Shown here piece by piece: positions 25,871 through 34,742 of a DNA stretch of 64,000 bases; the first letter of the stretch is position 1; each line of letters begins with the position of its first letter. The notes below the pieces were generated by a model. That model was given only the letters and a program-made list of their open reading frames with translations, ran no database searches and was not told where the DNA came from. The position numbers were made by a program, and so were the translations under genes. Source of the DNA: Thermomonospora catenispora (GTDB taxonomy: Bacteria; Actinomycetota; Actinomycetes; Streptosporangiales; Streptosporangiaceae); contig NZ_RRYT01000014.1 in the NCBI RefSeq assembly GCF_006363815.1, positions 1-64,000 of the forward strand. Direction: 5' to 3'.

Positions 25871-26530
25871 TCAGCGCGGCGCCAGCAGCTCGGCGAGCTC
25901 CTCCTCCATGTCCTGATTGGCCACGAACAGCAGCTCGTCGCCGGCCTCCAGGGTGTCGTCGGGGCCGGGGGCCAGCACCCGGCCCTCCCGCAGGATCGCC
26001 ACCAGCGCGGTGTCGGCCGGCCAGGTCACCGCGCCGACCCGGGACCCCACCAGCGGGGCGTCCTCCGGCAGCGTCAGCTCCACCAGGTTGGCCTCGCCCT
26101 GCCGGAACGTCATCAGCCGGACCAGGTCCCCGACGCTGACCGCCTCCTCGACCAGCGCCGACAACAGCCGCGGGGTGGACACCGCCACGTCCACCCCCCA
26201 GGACTCGTTGAACAGCCACTCGTTGCTGGGGTGGTTGATCCGGGCCACCACCCGCGGCACCCCGTACTCGGTCTTGGCCAGCAGCGACACCACCAGGTTG
26301 ACCTTGTCGTCGCCGGAGGCGGCGACCACCACCTGGCAGCGCTCCAGCGCCGCGTCGTCCAGCGAGGAGATCTCACAGGCGTCGGCCAGCAGCCACTCGG
26401 CGCGCGGGACCATCTCGACCTTGATGGCCTTGGGGTCCTTGTCGATCAGCAGCACCTCGTGGCCGTTCTCCAGCAGCTCCTGGGCGATGGACCGGCCCAC
26501 CGCCCCGGCCCCGGCGATCGCGACCCGCAT
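25871..26530 (-). CDS. TrkA-family RCK potassium-uptake protein (CeoC-like)
   Basis: A 219-residue RCK_N plus RCK_C protein beginning MRVAIAGAGAVGRSIAQELL, with the acidic nucleotide-ribose ligand in LLIDKDPKA and a C-terminal RCK_C domain (DAPLVGSRVGAVTWPADTA). A ribosome site GGAAGGAG sits before ATG 26530. The A of its ATG is also the last base of the upstream gene's stop codon. Together the two resemble the CeoB/CeoC (Rv2691/Rv2692) pair of mycobacteria. Whether they gate the adjacent channel or another one is open. Confidence 0.87.
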   Translation of the reverse strand: MRVAIAGAGAVGRSIAQELLENGHEVLLIDKDPKAIKVEMVPRAEWLLADACEISSLDDAALERCQVVVAASGDDKVNLVVSLLAKTEYGVPRVVARINHPSNEWLFNESWGVDVAVSTPRLLSALVEEAVSVGDLVRLMTFRQGEANLVELTLPEDAPLVGSRVGAVTWPADTALVAILREGRVLAPGPDDTLEAGDELLFVANQDMEEELAELLAPR

Positions 26531-27195
26531 CACCGCTCTCCTTCCGGCCGCCGCGCCGCCGCGGCGTTCAGCCGCTCCATGTCGTCCGAACGCGCCATCA
26601 CGTGCACCACGTCACCGTCCTGGATCACCGTCTCGGAATCCGGCACGATCGCCTCGCCCAGCCGGGACAGGAACGCCACCCGGGTGCCCACCTCCTCCTC
26701 GAAGGCGGTCACCTTGGTGCCCACCCAGGAGGCGTCGACGCCCAGCTCGGCCAGCATCACCTCGCCGGTCGGATCGCGCCACAGCGGCAGCGCCCCGTTC
26801 GGCAGCAGCCGGCGCAGGATCTGGTCGGCGGTCCAGCGCACGGTCGCCACCGTGGGGATGCCCAGCCGCTGGTAGACCTCGGCGCGCCGGGGGTCGTAGA
26901 TCCGCGCCACCACGTTCTCCACCCCGAAGGTCTCCCGCGCCACCCGGGCGGAGATGATGTTGGAGTTGTCGCCGCTGCTGACCGCCACGAACGCGGACGC
27001 CCGCTCGATCCCGGCCTCTTCCAGCACGGCCCGGTCGAACCCGATCCCGGTGACCCGGCGGCCCCGGAAGCCGCCGCGCAGCCGCCGGAAGGCCTCGGGA
27101 TTCTGATCGATGATCGCCACCGAATGGCCTCTGTCCTCCAGGATATGAGCGAGCGTCGAGCCGACCCGCCCGCATCCCATGATCACGATATGCAC
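26530..27195 (-). CDS. TrkA-family RCK potassium-uptake protein (CeoB-like)
   Basis: A 221-residue RCK protein: VIMGCGRVGSTLAHILEDRG gives the GxGxxG dinucleotide site, VAIIDQNPEAF has the acidic ligand, and the C-terminal domain runs from WVGTKVTAFEEEV to HVMARSDDMERL. The start is GTG 27195. It is the first gene of a two-gene operon with the CeoC-like gene and is divergent from the KimA-like transporter, with 190 bp between starts. That interval probably contains a shared potassium-responsive promoter region; I could not identify an operator. Confidence 0.87.
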   Translation of the reverse strand: MHIVIMGCGRVGSTLAHILEDRGHSVAIIDQNPEAFRRLRGGFRGRRVTGIGFDRAVLEEAGIERASAFVAVSSGDNSNIISARVARETFGVENVVARIYDPRRAEVYQRLGIPTVATVRWTADQILRRLLPNGALPLWRDPTGEVMLAELGVDASWVGTKVTAFEEEVGTRVAFLSRLGEAIVPDSETVIQDGDVVHVMARSDDMERLNAAAARRPEGER

Positions 27196-27385
27196 GGCCG
27201 TCCTTTCCCCTGCGTCCCCGGCCTGTCCGCCGTCCCGGGGGGCGTGCTCCCTGGAAGATCCATGACGGGTTGAAACCTACACATCGAGCGCGCACAGTCA
27301 TACCCGCGCGCGACCCGGTCACCGGGCGGCGGCCCCGCCGGTCCCATCGGCGCCCACGTCCGGACGCGAGCTACGCTCGTCAGTC

Positions 27386-29440
27386 GTGTCGAAGGTTCCG
27401 GACCTGGCGAAGCGGGTCCTGGTGGGGCGGGCCCTGCGCAGCGGACAGCTGCACGAGCAGCTGCTGCCCAAACGGATCGCCCTGCCGGTCTTCGCCAGCG
27501 ACCCGCTGTCGTCGGTGGCGTACGCGCCTCAGGAACTGCTGATGATGCTGGCGCTGGCCGGCGCCTCGTTCTACGCCTACGGGCCGTGGATCGCCCTGGC
27601 CATCGCCGCCCTGATGGCGGTGGTCGTCGCCTCCTACCGGCAGAACGTGCACGCCTACCCCAGCGGCGGCGGCGACTACGAGGTGGCGAAGACCAACCTG
27701 GGGACCGGCGCCGGGCTCACCGTCGCCGGGGCGCTGCTGGTGGACTATGTGCTGACGGTGGCGGTGTCGGTGTCGTCGGGGGTGGACAACATCGGCGCGG
27801 CCGTCCCCTGGATCGGCGAGCACCGGGTCGCCGTCGCGACCGGCATCATCGCGCTGCTGACCGTGATGAACCTGCGCGGCGTGCGCGAGGCGGGGACGTT
27901 GTTCGCCGTCCCCACCTACGCATTCGTGATCGGCGTGCTCGGGATGATCGCCTTCGGGCTGTTCCGGCTCGAGGTGGCCGGGGACGAGCTGCGGGCGCCC
28001 ACCGCCGATCTGGAGATCAGGGCCGAGCACACCGACCTGGCCGGCTTCGCCCTGGTGTTCCTGCTGCTGCGGGCCTTCTCCTCCGGCTGCGCCGCGCTCA
28101 CCGGCGTGGAGTCGATCAGCAACGGGGTGCCGGCGTTCCGCAAGCCCAAGAGCCGCAACGCCGCCACCACCCTGCTGATGATGGGCGTCATCGCGATCGT
28201 CATGTTCTACGGGGTGATCGCGCTGGCGCTGGCCTCGGACGTGCGGGTGGCCGAGCGGCCCGCCGAGGACCTGCTGCGCGACGGCCGGCCGGTGGGGGAG
28301 GACTACGTCCAGCAGCCGATCCTGATCCAGGTCGCCGCGGCGGTGTTCGGCGAGGGCTCGGCGCCGTTCCTGTACATCGCCGTCGTCACCGCGCTGGTGC
28401 TGTTCCTGGCGGCCAACACCGCCTACAACGGGTTCCCGGTGCTGGGCTCGATCCTGGCCCGCGACGGCTTCCTGCCCCGTCAGCTGCACACCCGCGGCGA
28501 TCGGCTGGCGTTCAGCAACGGCATCATCATGCTGGCGGTGATGGCCGCCTTGCTGGTGCAGGCCTTCCAGGCCGAGGTCACCAAGCTGATCCAGCTCTAC
28601 ATCGTGGGCGTGTTCGTGTCGTTCACGCTCGGCCAGATCGGCATGGTCCGGCACTGGAACCGGACGCTGCGCACCGAGCGGGATCTGCGCGAGCGCGCCA
28701 GGATGCACCGCAGCCGGACGATCAACGCGGTCGGCGGCACGGTCACCGGCGCGGTGCTGGTCATCGTGCTGCTGACCAAGTTCACCCACGGCGCGTGGAT
28801 CGTGTGCATCGCGGTGCCGGCGCTGTTCCTGCTGATGAAGGGCATCCGACGGCACTACGACACGGTGTCCCGCGAGCTGGAGCCGACCGGTGAGGACGTG
28901 GCGCTGCCGGCCCGCAACCACGTCATCGTGCTGGTCTCCAAGATCCACAAGCCGACGCTGCGGGCGCTGGCCTACGCCCGCGCCACCCGCCCCTCCACGC
29001 TGGAGGCGGTCACCGTCGCGGTGGACCCCGGGGAGGTCGCCCGCCTGCGCGAGGAGTGGGAGGCGCTGGATCTGCCGGTGCCGCTGAAGATCCTGGACTC
29101 CCCCTACCGGGAGGTCACCCGACCGGTGGTGGACTATGTCAGGAAGGTGCGGCGGCGCAGCCCGCGCGACGTGGTGACGGTGTTCGTCCCCGAGTACGTG
29201 GTCGGCCACTGGTGGGAGCACCTGCTGCACAACCAGAGCGCGCTGCGGATGAAGGCCCGGCTGCTGTTCGTGCCCGGGGTGATGGTCACCAGCGTGCCCT
29301 GGCAGCTGAAGTCCTCCCACCGGCTCACCCGACGCTCCGAGGAGGGCGGGCCGGGCTCGGTGCGCCGCCCCTACTACAGCGGGTCGGCCGAGCAGGATCG
29401 AACGCGCGCGGGCGGCGGTATCGTGTCCGGACGTGACTGA
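27386..29440 (+). CDS. APC-superfamily transporter, KimA-like potassium importer
   Basis: A 684-residue protein with about 12 membrane helices and a soluble C-terminal domain of about 200 residues. LPVFASDPLSSVAYAPQEL near the N-terminus and HAYPSGGGDYEVAKTNLG are hallmarks of KimA/YdaO-type proteins, which are H+-coupled K+ importers in Bacillus. GVESISNGVPAFRKPKSRNA is also conserved. The C-terminal part resembles a universal-stress-protein-like fold (NHVIVLVSKIHKPTLRALAY). Its position beside two TrkA genes and the methyltransferase matches Rv2690c. Potassium specificity is inferred from Bacillus KimA and context. Confidence 0.83.
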   Translation: MSKVPDLAKRVLVGRALRSGQLHEQLLPKRIALPVFASDPLSSVAYAPQELLMMLALAGASFYAYGPWIALAIAALMAVVVASYRQNVHAYPSGGGDYEVAKTNLGTGAGLTVAGALLVDYVLTVAVSVSSGVDNIGAAVPWIGEHRVAVATGIIALLTVMNLRGVREAGTLFAVPTYAFVIGVLGMIAFGLFRLEVAGDELRAPTADLEIRAEHTDLAGFALVFLLLRAFSSGCAALTGVESISNGVPAFRKPKSRNAATTLLMMGVIAIVMFYGVIALALASDVRVAERPAEDLLRDGRPVGEDYVQQPILIQVAAAVFGEGSAPFLYIAVVTALVLFLAANTAYNGFPVLGSILARDGFLPRQLHTRGDRLAFSNGIIMLAVMAALLVQAFQAEVTKLIQLYIVGVFVSFTLGQIGMVRHWNRTLRTERDLRERARMHRSRTINAVGGTVTGAVLVIVLLTKFTHGAWIVCIAVPALFLLMKGIRRHYDTVSRELEPTGEDVALPARNHVIVLVSKIHKPTLRALAYARATRPSTLEAVTVAVDPGEVARLREEWEALDLPVPLKILDSPYREVTRPVVDYVRKVRRRSPRDVVTVFVPEYVVGHWWEHLLHNQSALRMKARLLFVPGVMVTSVPWQLKSSHRLTRRSEEGGPGSVRRPYYSGSAEQDRTRAGGGIVSGRD

Positions 29441-30803
29441 CCTCGGCCAAGACCACCCCGCTTCGGACATCCTCGAACTCGACATCGGGGCGGTCGCCAA
29501 CGGCGGCTGGTGCGTGGCCCGGCATGAGGGCCGGGTGGTGTTCGTGCGGCACACCCTGCCGGGGGAACGGGTCCGCGCCAAGGTGACCGAGGTCACCCGC
29601 TCGTTCCTGCGCGCCGACGCGGTGGAGATCCTGCGGCCCTCCCCGGACCGGGTGGACCCGCCCTGCCCGTTCGCCGGGCCCGGCCGGTGCGGCGGCTGCG
29701 ACTGGCAGCACGTCTCGCCGCCCGCCCAGCGCCGCCTCAAGGCGGCCGTCGTGCAGGAGCAGCTGTCCCGGCTGGCCGGCATCGAACGCACCGTGGTGGT
29801 GGAGGAGGTGCCCGATCCGCACCGCCGCGAGGACGACCCGGTGCGCGCCCCGGGCCTGGGCTGGCGCACCCGGGTGCAGTTCGCGGTCCGTGACGACGGG
29901 GCAGTCGGGCTGCGCCGCCACCGGTCGCATGAGGTGGAGCCGATCGACGAGTGCCTGATCGCGCATCCCGGTGTGGCGGCGATGGAGATCCAGCGCCGCC
30001 GTTGGCCGGGCGCGGCCACGGTGGAGGGCATCGTGTCGGCGGGGACCGGGGACCGGCTGGTGGCGCTGCGCGAACGGCCTGCTCGATCCCGCGGCGGCCG
30101 CCGGTCGGTGAAGGTGCCTCGGCTGCCGGTCCCGGTGCGGCTGCTGCGGGGACGCCCTCTGCCCGGCGTCGCGCCGCCCTACGTCCGTGAGGCCGCGGCG
30201 GGCCGGCTGTGGCGGGTCACCGGCAGCGGCTTCTGGCAGGTGCACCCCGGGGCGGCCCAGACCCTGGCCGAGGCGGTGCTGGCCGCGCTGGAGCCCAGGC
30301 CGGGGGAGATCGCCATGGACCTGTACTGCGGGGTCGGCCTGTTCGCCGGGGTGCTGGGCGAACGGGTCGGGCGGGACGGCCTGGTGGTCGGGGTGGAGTC
30401 CGATCCGCAGGCGGTGCGCGATGCGCGGTTCAACCTGCGGGACCTGCCGCAGGTGACGGTCGAGCAGGGCCGGGTTGAGGACGTCATCGCCGAGCTGGAG
30501 TTCGGCCGGGCCGACTCGGGCCGCCCGCAGCGGGGTCGGCGCGGCGAGGAGCCGGCCGATCGGCTGCGGGCCGACATCGTGGTGCTGGACCCGCCGCGGA
30601 CCGGGCTGGGCCGCCGGGTGGTGGAGCGGGTCGCGGAGCTGGCCGGCCGGAAGATCGCGTATGTGTCGTGCGACGCCGCCACGCTGGCCCGCGACCTGGC
30701 CTATTTCGGCGAGTCGGGGTGGACGCTGCAGGACCTGCGCGCGTTCGACGCCTTCCCGATGACGCACCACGTGGAGCTGGTGGCGACCCTGGTCAGGGGA
30801 TAG
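29433..30803 (+). CDS. TrmA/RlmCD-family RNA (uracil-5-)-methyltransferase
   Basis: A 456-residue SAM-dependent enzyme that methylates C5 of a uridine in rRNA or tRNA. An N-terminal TRAM domain (DIGAVANGGWCVARHEGRVV) is followed by an iron-sulfur cysteine cluster (CPFAGPGRCGGCDWQH). SAM motifs are GFWQVHPGAAQTL, DLYCGVGLFAG and VLDPPRTGLG; the catalytic Cys is in YVSCDAATLARDL. The target base cannot be deduced. The GTG start overlaps the KimA-like gene by 8 bp, so they are co-transcribed, as with Rv2689c/Rv2690c. Confidence 0.9.
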   Translation: MTDLGQDHPASDILELDIGAVANGGWCVARHEGRVVFVRHTLPGERVRAKVTEVTRSFLRADAVEILRPSPDRVDPPCPFAGPGRCGGCDWQHVSPPAQRRLKAAVVQEQLSRLAGIERTVVVEEVPDPHRREDDPVRAPGLGWRTRVQFAVRDDGAVGLRRHRSHEVEPIDECLIAHPGVAAMEIQRRRWPGAATVEGIVSAGTGDRLVALRERPARSRGGRRSVKVPRLPVPVRLLRGRPLPGVAPPYVREAAAGRLWRVTGSGFWQVHPGAAQTLAEAVLAALEPRPGEIAMDLYCGVGLFAGVLGERVGRDGLVVGVESDPQAVRDARFNLRDLPQVTVEQGRVEDVIAELEFGRADSGRPQRGRRGEEPADRLRADIVVLDPPRTGLGRRVVERVAELAGRKIAYVSCDAATLARDLAYFGESGWTLQDLRAFDAFPMTHHVELVATLVRG

Positions 30804-30997
30804 AAGGGGAAGAGGCGCCGAGCAGAGGGCGGGCGTGCGCGCCGATCCGCGGGACCGGAATCGGTGCCGGTGCGCCTCGCGTCTCGATGCGTTCCGAGCT
30901 CATGACGCACGAGCGGCGTCCGGGCGGACGCCGCGCATGATCCCGGACGCCGACGAGGACTTCGATCTGTGCGTTTGAGCGAGACCTCCCGTACGCG

Positions 30998-32007
30998 GTG
31001 ATGTGCAGAGGACTCACCCGGCCTCTTGCTCGGCGGGCGGCTTGCCTTTGGACGGTCAGGACATGGAGACGCGCGGAAATTCGCGCGGCCGGTCTGGTCG
31101 CCGCCGCACCGCTGGTCACCGCAGCCGCCCCCCATGTCCGGCTGGACGGGGAGCAGAACGCCCTCCATGGGGAGCGGCGCCGCCTCTCGGCCGAGGTCGA
31201 ATCGCTCTATGAACAGCAGGGGCGCGTCGACGCCGGTCGGCTGCAGGCTGCGGTCCTCGCCGCTTGGGCGAACCTGGTCCGCTTCCCGCAGAGCGAGAAG
31301 GCGGCCGTCCACGATCTGCGGGCGCGAACGGCGATCATCGCCGGATCCAACTCGATCACGCTGGCCGACCGGGCAACGGGCGTCGGTGGTTCGAGCCGGC
31401 CCACCGCCATGCCCGCCTGGCGGGCGAGCCCTCGCTGATCAGCTTGGCGCACGCCCGAAGCGCGAACGCCGCCATGCACTGGCGAGGGGATCTGCGGCGG
31501 GCCCGGGCGGACGCCGAGCCGGCCCGCCACTACGCCGCCACGGCCGAGCAACGTGCCGCCGCCGGACAGGAGTGCCGGGTCCTGGCGCTGATGGCCGACT
31601 CCCGGGGCGTTCTCCGGACAGCCGAAGAGGCCGTCGCCTTCGCCGACGGCGGCGACTGTTCTGGCCGGATCGACCGCTGCGGCACCGGCTTCGCCCACAT
31701 GACCGTCTCCCGGGCGCTGGCGCAGCTGCCGCACCTGGCCACCGCGGCCGAGGAGCACGCCCTGGAGGCGCCGCGGCTCCTGCCGGAGGGGGCCGAGCTG
31801 CTGCGGGCGCATGCGCTGCTGGACATCGCCGAGGCCCGGGCCCGGCGCCGGGACGTCTCCGGAGCCCTCGACGCCGCCCACCGGATGCTGATCCGGACCG
31901 AACGGCTGGAGCCGGTGCCGGCCGAGCGCGCCGGGACGGCGGCGGGGATGATCGAGCAGCGGACCGGGCGGCCCTGCGGCGGGATCCGCCGATACCTGGA
32001 GGCGTGA
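30998..32007 (+). pseudogene. Frameshifted remnant of a TPR-containing regulator-type protein
   Basis: Two overlapping frames together spell one protein. The first gives GLVAAAPLVTAAAPHVRLDG, LSAEVESLYEQQGRVDAG and TLADRATG. After an indel between about 31368 and 31385, the other frame continues RRWFEPAHRHARLAGEPSLI, then helical TPR-like repeats to PCGGIRRYLEA. The organisation recalls the C-terminal part of actinomycete XRE-type regulators or a Tat-signal TPR protein. No intact HTH domain or convincing start is present, so the 5' end is also missing or decayed. About 190 bp before it, after the methyltransferase stop, show nothing coding. Confidence 0.6.
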
Positions 32008-32246
32008 CGATCTCCGGGTGGGGGAGGGGAGGCGGCCGCCGGTTCACCCCCGCCGCCGGCGGCGCCGCAGGCCTGAGGAGGCCGGTGCGCCTGGCGGCGG
32101 GATCGCCGGGAGCCGGCGCCTTTCCCCGGACCGGCGGATCGAGCCGACCCCTGAGCGCGACCCGCACGACCGCCGCCCGGGGCGATGGGCGCCCGACGGG
32201 ACGCCGTGTGGGGCCGGTGGCGACGCCGCTCCCCGGCCGAGGCGGC

Positions 32247-32552
32247 TCACGACAGCAGCGCCAAGACGATGGTCGCCACCACCGAGGCGATGGTGGCGAT
32301 GAGCCCCAGCAGCGCCACGGTGTGCCGGAAGCGGGCCTCCAGCTGAGCGCGGGTGACCTGGTCGCGTTCGGCGGCCGCGAGCCGGTCGCTGAGCTCGTCC
32401 AGCAGCTTGGTGCAGGCGTCCACCCGGCGTTCGGTGTGCTCTTGCACCTGGTGCAGCAGGGCGATCTGCCCCTCGACGTTCGCCATGCCCACCTCCAGCC
32501 CGCGGCGCAGCTCGGAGATCGCCAGCTCGATCGCGGCGGTCTGTCCGCTCAT
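32247..32552 (-). CDS. Small coiled-coil protein with C-terminal membrane helix
   Basis: A 101-residue protein. Residues 1-75 are helical with heptad spacing (LAISELRRGLEVGMANVEGQ, then TKLLDELSDRLAAAERDQVT), and residues 79-100 are one hydrophobic helix at the very C-terminus. It would be tail-anchored with its coiled coil in the cytoplasm. A strong AAGGGGGG site precedes ATG 32552. It is divergent from an XRE regulator across an AT-rich 231-bp region. No family recognised. The 239 bp between it and the TPR remnant hold nothing that looks coding. Confidence 0.7.
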   Translation of the reverse strand: MSGQTAAIELAISELRRGLEVGMANVEGQIALLHQVQEHTERRVDACTKLLDELSDRLAAAERDQVTRAQLEARFRHTVALLGLIATIASVVATIVLALLS

Positions 32553-32783
32553 CCTCGACCCCCCCTTCTCTGTTCGCCTCCGCACCAGGCTGCGGGGGCC
32601 CCAGAGGTAATCGTCATCTACCGGTAAGTATTGCCGCCCTAACCAGAAATAATCAGAAATCTTGTGCGGGTCGTCGGGGGAGCATGAGGCTCTGGAGGCG
32701 CATAGGGGCGGGTGCGATGGGGAAAGAAAATTACCGTGTCTCTTTACTGGATGTTCCTGAATTTTTCCGTCATGCTGTGATCT
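32553..32783. promoter_or_regulatory. AT-rich divergent promoter region with direct repeats
   Basis: Noticeably less GC-rich than its surroundings. It contains CAGAAAT twice (32644-32650 and 32654-32660, 10-bp phase) and the palindrome TACCGGTA at 32619-32626. The 10-bp phasing is what a dimeric HTH regulator could bind. The XRE protein encoded at its right edge is the natural candidate; this is inference. Confidence 0.5.
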
Positions 32784-33191
32784 ATGGCTGGGCAGCTGGA
32801 TCGGGAACGCGTCGCCAAGTACGTGGTCGCACGACGCGGTGCGCTGGGACTGACCCAAGAGCAGCTCGCCGAACGCGCCGGGGTGACCGTCAAGACCATC
32901 TACAACCTGGAGTCGGGCGGGCGCTGGCCGCAGGCCCGGACCCGCGGCGCGATCGAGGAGGCGCTGCACTGGCGGCCGGGCGACCTGGTCCGGATCGCCG
33001 AAGGTCAGGAGCCGGCGTGGGCGAAGCCCGCCGAGTCGGACATGGACACGGTGCTGCGCGAACTGCGCGAGCTGGAGGCCTATTTCGCCGATCTGCGCGC
33101 CGATTCGGGGGAGCGGCGCCGGATGGCGCTGACCTTCCTGCGCGCCCTGTTCGGCAAGACCGGTGACCGGCCGTCCGACAACAAGGAATGA
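32784..33191 (+). CDS. XRE-family helix-turn-helix regulator
   Basis: A 135-residue protein. The N-terminal HTH (about residues 12-65) reads GLTQEQLAERAGVTVKTIYN then LESGGRWPQARTR. The C-terminal part is acidic and helical (DTVLRELRELEAYFADLRAD) and may be a dimerisation coil. The gene starts at ATG 32784 with no strong ribosome site, so the transcript may be leaderless or nearly so. It is divergent from the tail-anchored coiled-coil protein and upstream of another small membrane protein. It probably controls its own promoter. Confidence 0.8.
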   Translation: MAGQLDRERVAKYVVARRGALGLTQEQLAERAGVTVKTIYNLESGGRWPQARTRGAIEEALHWRPGDLVRIAEGQEPAWAKPAESDMDTVLRELRELEAYFADLRADSGERRRMALTFLRALFGKTGDRPSDNKE

Positions 33192-33247
33192 GGTCACCTC
33201 GCCATAAGGTGCGGCTTTCTTGTGAGATACTCTGACCTATCCTTCGA

Positions 33248-33299
33248 GTAACAATCTGTGGACTGCAACATTACGGGATATGGCCGGTTGTTACAGTCC
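33248..33299. promoter_or_regulatory. Imperfect inverted repeat upstream of a small membrane-protein gene
   Basis: GGACTGCAACA (33260-33270) faces TGTTACAGTCC (33289-33299) with one mismatch and an 18-base loop. A second repeat, GTAACAA (33248-33254) with TTGTTAC (33288-33294), overlaps it, so two alternative pairings are possible. It lies between the XRE gene and the next gene in AT-rich DNA; it could be an operator or an RNA hairpin. Confidence 0.5.
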
Positions 33300-33359
33300 C
33301 TTGACAAGGGGGAACACTCTCGGTCTCGCACTTCGTAAGAACTCGGGGGAAGTGTCGTC

Positions 33360-33650
33360 ATGCGTCCAGCCGGATCGCTCTCGCGACACGGCCGCCTGGC
33401 GGGCGTGTCCGCGATCGCCGCGGCGTTCGGCGGGCTGGGCGCGAGCGCGCTGGACGGCCCCGCACCCCTCGTGGTGGCCCTGGCCGCCGGAGCGACGGGC
33501 ACCGTGATCTCGTTCGCGGTGGGGCTGGTGTGGGCGCTGCAGGACATCCGGACCCAGCAGCGGATCATCCTCGCTCGCCTGGAGGACCAGACCAGGTTGA
33601 TGCACCACGCCGCCCGGCTGGCCGCCGAGCTCGGCGACGACGCCCGCTGA
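33360..33650 (+). CDS. Small membrane protein with C-terminal coiled coil
   Basis: A 96-residue protein: a short basic start, one or two hydrophobic helices (about residues 13-30 and 35-60), then a helical, charged tail (IRTQQRIILARLEDQTRLMH). The topology mirrors the tail-anchored protein at 32247-32552. GGGGGAAG precedes ATG 33360. No family recognised. It is placed 169 bp after the XRE gene and may share its control. Confidence 0.65.
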   Translation: MRPAGSLSRHGRLAGVSAIAAAFGGLGASALDGPAPLVVALAAGATGTVISFAVGLVWALQDIRTQQRIILARLEDQTRLMHHAARLAAELGDDAR

Positions 33651-33668
33651 GCCCCGTCCGCCCCGGGA

Positions 33669-34442
33669 TCAACCGCGACCGGGGTGAGTGACGCGGATCT
33701 TGGACTGCTTGTGGCCGGTGCGCCGCCGGTCCTCCATCACCCGCGCGACCAGGCCGCGGGCCTCGGCGCGGGCGATCAGCGTCTCCGCCCGGTAGTAGAA
33801 GTCCTCGTGCAGCACATGGTGCTCGACGCCCGTGGTCTCGTTGAAGGTGAAGTCGAAGAACCCCTCCGGAGCCATCACCCGGCCGACATGGGCCAGGCAC
33901 TCGTCGATGACCTCGAGCGGGCTGTGCGAGAACACGCTGTGGGCGTGGATCACCGTGAAGTGCCCGTCCGGCAGGAAGTCCGGCCGCAGGTCCCGCACCG
34001 GCGTCAAGTGCGGCATCTTCTCCTGCAGCTTCTCGCGGACCGGCGTCTCCTGGGCGGCGAAGAGGATGTCGGGGGAGATGTCGATCCCGTAGTAGTTGCC
34101 GACGTCCAGGTAGTCGATGAACAGCCGGCCGGCGCGCAGGTTCCCGCAGCCGATCTCCAGCATCCGGTCCTGCGGCCGCAGCCCGTGCTCCAGCAGATAG
34201 TCGAACTGCATCCGCCCCAGCGCCAGCCAGCGCTCATGGCGGGGCGTGCCCACCGCGCCGTAAGGGTTGCGGGAGGTGTCGGAGCGCATCACCGCACGGT
34301 AGTAGCCCACATGGTCGCGGGCGCGCAGACGCAGCCAGGTGTCCCGGGCCGGCCGACGCGCATGGGGAAGGATCGGCTCGGGGCGCCGCACGGCGTGGCG
34401 GACCTTGGACGACAGCCGTGCCCTGTTCCGCGATGACGTCAT
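33669..34442 (-). CDS. Class I SAM-dependent methyltransferase
   Basis: A protein of about 257 residues. The SAM-binding motif is MLEIGCGNLRAGRLFIDYL followed by YYGIDISPDIL. The later acidic region and FHFTFNE-type strand (GFFDFTFNETTGVEHHVL) suit small-molecule methyltransferases, and FTVIHAHSVFSHSP is the motif IV area. The substrate is unknown. I take ATG 34442; an ATG at 34481 is also in frame and neither has a good ribosome site. The 300 bp between this start and the divergent LLM gene hold no further gene that I can see. Confidence 0.75.
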   Translation of the reverse strand: MTSSRNRARLSSKVRHAVRRPEPILPHARRPARDTWLRLRARDHVGYYRAVMRSDTSRNPYGAVGTPRHERWLALGRMQFDYLLEHGLRPQDRMLEIGCGNLRAGRLFIDYLDVGNYYGIDISPDILFAAQETPVREKLQEKMPHLTPVRDLRPDFLPDGHFTVIHAHSVFSHSPLEVIDECLAHVGRVMAPEGFFDFTFNETTGVEHHVLHEDFYYRAETLIARAEARGLVARVMEDRRRTGHKQSKIRVTHPGRG

Positions 34443-34742
34443 GTGCCGAGTGAAGGCCGGCCCGCACCGGCGCTCGCGCATGGCGGGTCCACGGGACGGT
34501 CCACGGAGGGGAGATCCTTGCCCGGAGACGCCGGCAGGAGAGGCCTATAGGAGAAATTGCCGGATCTGTGCGTGCCCGTTCCGTCGGCCCGGCGGCCTTG
34601 GCGGGGTATCGACCGTCGCCCGGGGCGGCGCAGGACCCGGCCGCCTTCCGCAGCCGCGGGCGGGAGACGGGATGTACGCCGGTTTGATCCCCCTCCCCTG
34701 GCGATGTGCGAAACATGGCCGGGCGTGTATGAAGATGTGCCC

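Noticed and set aside
33301-33330. TTGACA as a -35 promoter box at 33301
   Set aside because: No acceptable -10 sequence lies 16-18 bases downstream, so I did not call a promoter.
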